64,000 bases of DNA from Segatella copri. Its GTDB lineage: Bacteria; Bacteroidota; Bacteroidia; Bacteroidales; Bacteroidaceae. Below the pieces are notes generated by a model. That model did no database searches. It was not told the origin of the DNA and worked only from the letters and a program-made list of their open reading frames with translations. The first letter of the stretch is position 1. Every line of letters begins with the position of its first letter. The DNA lies in NCBI RefSeq assembly GCF_949820605.1, contig NZ_CATKVU010000007.1, forward strand, positions 62,001 to 126,000, written 5' to 3'. Shown here one piece after another: positions 60,357 to 64,000 of this stretch. The translations under genes and the position numbers were made by a program.

Positions 60357-61307
60357 TTATACGTATCTGATAATCTGTCCTACACTAACCTTCTTGTCTT
60401 TGCGGTAGCCGTTGAGTCTGCAAATCTGCTCTACAGTTACGCCACGCTTTTCAGCGATAGAACTAAGCGTTTCGCCTGGCTTCACCTTGTGGTAGAGCTT
60501 CTCGTGGCCAGCAGGCAATTCGTTGTATCTTCCCGCTTCGCCGCCGTTAACCTGCTCTCTGGTGTAACCGCCGTTGCCAACCTTGCCGCGGGCAGCATTG
60601 GCATCAGCTGATTCGCTTTCGTAGGTATCACGGTTAAAACTGTAGAAGTCGCCTGTAACGTCCTGGTTGCGGAAGTCGAAGAAGAGTGCCGGGTTCAGAG
60701 CCACACCACAGAGACGGGTCTCAAAGTGGAGATGCGAACCGGTACTTCTACCCGTGTTACCACCCAAGCCAATCACATCGCCGGCTCTTACCTCTTCGCC
60801 CTCAGTAACGAGCTGCTTAGAGAGGTGACCATAGATAGTCTCCAAACCGTTGTTGTGACGAATCACGATGTACTTACCGTAACCACCACCTTCATATCTT
60901 ACGATGCGAACTCTGCCTGAAAAGGCTGAGCGGATTGAGTCGCCAATATAAACCTTGATGTCCATACCTTTATGTTGGCGGCCAAAGCTAGCACGGTAAC
61001 CGAAGTTACTTGTGACAACGCGACTAGGAGTTGGCATGCAGAAATGACGGAGATCGATGCGGAAGTGCTCAGGCAAGGTTGTAGCCCTGTGAGCGTACTT
61101 GTTAGAGAAATCCTCATACAGCTCGGCTGCAGGGTTCTCTCTGTCTTCAATCATTCGATAATGCGACACAGCGAGTGTGTCGAGCGATTTCATTCTGTGG
61201 TCTACAGGTGCCTGTCTTGCCAACAGATCTTGTCCGCAAACGGGAGAAACTGTTAGCGCCAACAATGCAACGACCGAAATTTTCTTTATACTCTTTTTTA
61301 AACTCAT
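60357..61307 (-). CDS. M23 peptidase with C-terminal LysM domain
   Basis: 316 residues with a signal peptide ending PVCGQ. The LytM domain has the zinc motifs in SNFGYRASFGRQHKGMDIKV (HxxxD) and GSHLHFETRL (HLH). The C-terminal ~45 residues, YHKVKPGETLSSIAEKRGVTVEQICRLNG, are a LysM peptidoglycan-binding domain. It would cut peptidoglycan cross-links in the periplasm or activate amidases as an EnvC/NlpD-like factor. It has its own promoter. Confidence 0.94.
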   Translation of the reverse strand: MSLKKSIKKISVVALLALTVSPVCGQDLLARQAPVDHRMKSLDTLAVSHYRMIEDRENPAAELYEDFSNKYAHRATTLPEHFRIDLRHFCMPTPSRVVTSNFGYRASFGRQHKGMDIKVYIGDSIRSAFSGRVRIVRYEGGGYGKYIVIRHNNGLETIYGHLSKQLVTEGEEVRAGDVIGLGGNTGRSTGSHLHFETRLCGVALNPALFFDFRNQDVTGDFYSFNRDTYESESADANAARGKVGNGGYTREQVNGGEAGRYNELPAGHEKLYHKVKPGETLSSIAEKRGVTVEQICRLNGYRKDKKVSVGQIIRYV

Positions 61308-61425
61308 ACTACTTTTTCTATTTTCTTTTTTAGGTTCGTGTCAACAGCGCAGAATCATACAAAAAACTCTGCAAAAACCACTAAGGCAAATGCCTTCATA
61401 CAGCGATTTTGTTATGTAGACGTTG

Positions 61426-61457
61426 CAAATATAACAAAAATACTTCAAAAAACCAAA
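61426..61457 (-). promoter_or_regulatory. Promoter of the M23/LysM gene
   Basis: Minus strand: TTTG (61457-61454), a 20-bp spacer and TATATTTG (61433-61426). Initiation near 61419 leaves a leader of about 110 nt before the ATG at 61307. Confidence 0.78.
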
Positions 61458-61542
61458 GTTGTTAAAGCCAAAAGGGCGATATTTAACGCCCTAGCCTTAT
61501 TTTTAACTTACATTAGGAAAATAAGATGCAAGGAGTTGACTT

Positions 61543-61863
61543 TTAGCACGTTTCATGATTTTGTAGCATTCTCAACAGAGCCACGGCAGGAGAATGCCCC
61601 ATGAAAATATACTTTTTTACCTCCGGACTGGTGAATCTGAGGCATTCCTGATAAGCGCGGTAGAGGTCGTTGAGATTGATGGTAAATTCCTTACCCGATG
61701 ACTCTCTGATACCGATAATCATCTTTGCCGTGACATGCAGTTTGACGTATCTGATGCCTGTTGCGCTTTCTATTTCTGTAATGTTTTCGAGAATGGCTCT
61801 CATTTCTTCCAGGGATATTTCTGGTCGCGGCTCCCTGATAGCCGGCTTTCTTCTTCTATCCAT
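61543..61863 (-). CDS. Small conserved hypothetical protein
   Basis: 106 residues, basic at the N-terminus (MDRRRKPAIREPRPEISLEEM), with a helix-strand core TGIRYVKLHVTAKMIIGIRESSGKEFTINLNDLYRAY. No signal or membrane segment. I do not recognise a named family. It lies 124 bp downstream of recG on the same strand. The intervening gap has a small hairpin CAGGCGAT/ATCGCCTG (61887-61905) without a U-tract. Confidence 0.6.
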   Translation of the reverse strand: MDRRRKPAIREPRPEISLEEMRAILENITEIESATGIRYVKLHVTAKMIIGIRESSGKEFTINLNDLYRAYQECLRFTSPEVKKYIFMGHSPAVALLRMLQNHETC

Positions 61864-61987
61864 AATTATACTTTTTACTTTTGGGACAGGCGATGGAATC
61901 GCCTGGAACGGGGGTGAGGCTGCTTGATAGCTGAAGCCACCTTTTAGCCTTGCTTTCTGATAGCAGGAACTGCTCTTGCTTGCTGTT

Positions 61988-64000
61988 TTAGCTGATGGCT
62001 GCCCAGTTGATATGGGTTTTCTTCAAATCCCTGAGGCGGTTCCAGAGCAGGGCGTTGTGAGGAGCATTGCATTCGGGATCGTTGTCGATGATTTCCTGTG
62101 CTTCTGTGCGTGCCAGTTGTACCAGCTGACCGTCTCTGGCAATATTCGCTATCTTCAGGTCGAAAGCCATGCCGCTCTGCTGCGTTCCCTCCAAGTCGCC
62201 GGGACCACGGAGTTTTAAGTCGGCCTCGGCGATACGGAAACCGTCGTTCGTATCGCACATGATATCAATGCGTTTGCGGGTTTCTTCTGAAAGCTTATAG
62301 TTGGTTACCAGAATGCAGTAGCTTTGGTCGCAGCCTCTTCCTACACGGCCTCGCAGCTGGTGCAACTGGGAGAGACCGAAGCGCTGTGCATCCAGGATAA
62401 CCATCACAGAAGCATTGGGCACATTTACACCTACTTCTATTACGGTGGTGGCAACGAGAATCTGTGTTTCGCCCTTTACAAACTGCTCCATCTCTACCTC
62501 CTTTTCAGCAGATTTCATCTTGCCATGAATCTTACTCAACTTGAACTCCGGGAATGCCTGTTTCAGCGTTTCGTAACCTTCTTCCAGGTTCTTCAGGTCA
62601 CTCTTTTCACTTTCTTTGATCAGCGGAAAGACGATATATACCTGTCTGCCGAGATTAATCTGGCGGCGGATGCTCTGATAGAGACTGGTGAGTTGGGTAT
62701 CAAACTTATGTAGCGTCTGTATCGGTTTTCTGCCCGGTGGCAGTTCATCAATCACGCTCACGTCCAGGTCACCATAAATGGTCATGGCGAGGGTGCGGGG
62801 GATAGGAGTGGCGGTCATCACGAGGATATGAGGCGGATTCTCGCTCTTGTTCCACAACTTGGCTCTCTGCGCCACACCGAAACGATGCTGCTCATCGATG
62901 ACGGCTACGCCTAATCTTCTGAAAACCACCGGGTCTTCGAGGATGGCATGGGTGCCTACCAGAATCTGGATGTCGCCCGTAGCCAGGTCGGCAAGAATCT
63001 TTTCTCTCTTCTTTCCCTTTACGATGCCAGTGAGCAGTTCTACCCGGATGTCCATTCCCTGCAGAAAGTCGCAGATGGTTTGCAGATGCTGCTCGGCAAG
63101 AATTTCGGTAGGTGCCATCATACATGCCTGATAACCGTTGTCCAGCGCAATGAGCATGGTCATGAGAGCCACGAGCGTCTTGCCTGAACCTACATCACCC
63201 TGCAGAAGACGGTTCATCTGTCTGCCGCTGCACATATCGGCTCTGATTTCATGCATCACCCGTTTCTGTGCTCCTGTCAGTTCGAAAGGCAGATGATGGG
63301 CATAGAACCCGTTGAAGATGTCAGCGATGCGGTTGAAGACATAGCCCCTGAACTTGCGGCGCTGGTCGGTGGCATACCTTATTATATTAAGCTGCACATA
63401 GAAGAGTTCCTCAAATTTAAGGCGTACCTGTGCTTTCTGCATCTCCTGATGGGAATGCGGATAATGAATCATGCGGATGGCTGCATCGCGCGAAACCAGA
63501 TGCAGACGGTCTACGATATGGCTGGGCAGCGTTTCGGGAAGAGGAGGAAGGATGGTGACCAACTGCTTGGTCATCTTCTCTATGGAACGTGAGGTGTAGC
63601 CGCGCTTTCTCAGGTTCTCGGTAAGCGAGTAGTAGGGCTGCATGCCCATCTCTGAAATCTGGAGATTGGTGGCATCGTCCATATCGGGATGGGTAAACTG
63701 GAATCTGCCGTTGAAGACGGTTGGCTTTCCGAAAACGAGATATTCGGTTCCCACCTTATAGGTCTTCATGATGTATTGGGCACCGCGATACCAGATGAGG
63801 TCAGCCACACCGTAGCCGTCTGAGAAATGGGCTACCAGCAGCTTGTTGCGCTTGCCGGTATCTATCTCATCGTAGCTGAGTATCTTGCCTTTGAGTTGTA
63901 CAAAGGGCATGTCGGCATTGAGTTCGCTGATGTGGAAAACCTTGGAGCGGTCTACATATTTATATGGATAGTATTCCAGCAGGTCACTATAAGAGTTGAT
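61988..64000 (-). CDS. recG: ATP-dependent DNA helicase RecG, 5'-truncated by the window edge
   Basis: 670 residues are visible; the frame stays open to base 64000, beyond the first internal Met at 63910, so the N-terminus is outside. A wedge (OB) domain at the start is followed by Walker A in LQGDVGSGKTLVA, the DExH-type box AVIDEQHRFGV, VMTATPIPRTLAMT and the C-terminal helicase motifs (QILVATTVIEVGVNVPNASVMVI, QLHQLRGRVGRG). RecG remodels stalled forks and branched DNA. About 25-35 residues are probably missing. Confidence 0.96.
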   Translation of the reverse strand: MNSYSDLLEYYPYKYVDRSKVFHISELNADMPFVQLKGKILSYDEIDTGKRNKLLVAHFSDGYGVADLIWYRGAQYIMKTYKVGTEYLVFGKPTVFNGRFQFTHPDMDDATNLQISEMGMQPYYSLTENLRKRGYTSRSIEKMTKQLVTILPPLPETLPSHIVDRLHLVSRDAAIRMIHYPHSHQEMQKAQVRLKFEELFYVQLNIIRYATDQRRKFRGYVFNRIADIFNGFYAHHLPFELTGAQKRVMHEIRADMCSGRQMNRLLQGDVGSGKTLVALMTMLIALDNGYQACMMAPTEILAEQHLQTICDFLQGMDIRVELLTGIVKGKKREKILADLATGDIQILVGTHAILEDPVVFRRLGVAVIDEQHRFGVAQRAKLWNKSENPPHILVMTATPIPRTLAMTIYGDLDVSVIDELPPGRKPIQTLHKFDTQLTSLYQSIRRQINLGRQVYIVFPLIKESEKSDLKNLEEGYETLKQAFPEFKLSKIHGKMKSAEKEVEMEQFVKGETQILVATTVIEVGVNVPNASVMVILDAQRFGLSQLHQLRGRVGRGCDQSYCILVTNYKLSEETRKRIDIMCDTNDGFRIAEADLKLRGPGDLEGTQQSGMAFDLKIANIARDGQLVQLARTEAQEIIDNDPECNAPHNALLWNRLRDLKKTHINWAAIS

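Overview
The window looks like chromosomal DNA of a Prevotella/Segatella-type Bacteroidales bacterium. The reasons are a SusC/SusD pair, type IX secretion components (PorU, PorV) with C-terminal type IX sorting tails on cargo proteins, a DUF4290 gene, Bacteroidetes-type promoters (TTTG or TTG, 19-20 bp, TAnnTTTG) at about a dozen sites, and weak Shine-Dalgarno sequences. No rRNA, tRNA, CRISPR array or complete insertion sequence was seen.

Layout. (1) 1-13.8 kb: a plus-strand operon of a SusC-like transporter (5' end outside the window), a SusD-like lipoprotein, a zinc metallohydrolase lipoprotein, a DUF4302 lipoprotein, a BACON-like lipoprotein, a 1180-residue type IX cargo and an M6 metalloprotease type IX cargo. 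It reads as a protein or peptide capture locus. A relic of another type IX cargo tail follows, then a terminator. (2) 14.2-17.3 kb: rplM-rpsI and rpsB-tsf. (3) 17.3-23.5 kb: an FAH-family hydrolase, porU, porV, a TTGAATG-repeat hairpin region and ispF. (4) 23.6-26.1 kb: a candidate small RNA bounded by its own promoter and terminator, then two glycosyltransferases. (5) 26.1-31.7 kb: 22-bp minisatellites, an internally deleted PD-(D/E)XK gene, a hybrid histidine kinase, a small exported protein and a sigma54-type response regulator. (6) 31.9-52.1 kb: surface-glycan genes: acetyltransferase, flippase, LicD, a TarI-like cytidylyltransferase, an SDR, two paralogous polytopic membrane proteins, GtrA, three acyltransferase-3 proteins, a decaprenyl-phosphate phosphoribosyltransferase-like UbiA protein with a HAD phosphatase, and an EptA-like phosphotransferase. 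Two AT-rich nuclease-type genes (a DUF1016 gene and an AAA ATPase) interrupt it. (7) 52.1-64 kb: housekeeping genes nadD, gmk, yicC, tsaB, DUF4290, murA, rimM, dxr, rseP, an M23/LysM peptidase, a small conserved gene and recG (5' end outside the window).

How they may fit together. Type IX machinery (PorU/PorV) lies a few kilobases from two of its probable cargos. The glycan region holds the parts of two envelope-decoration routes. One would be CDP-ribitol-type chemistry (TarI/ISPD-like cytidylyltransferase plus LicD/fukutin-like transferase). The other would be polyprenyl-phosphoribose chemistry (UbiA DPPRS-like, HAD phosphatase, GtrA and GT-C-like membrane proteins). Both are inferences from gene content. 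The most concrete structural observations are: a 64-bp duplication of the gtrA 3' end bracketing a frameshifted DUF1016 gene; four alternating copies of a 12-mer directly upstream of the ATPase promoter; near-matching inverted composite repeats flanking yicC-murA; and an Asp in place of the fosfomycin-reactive Cys in MurA.
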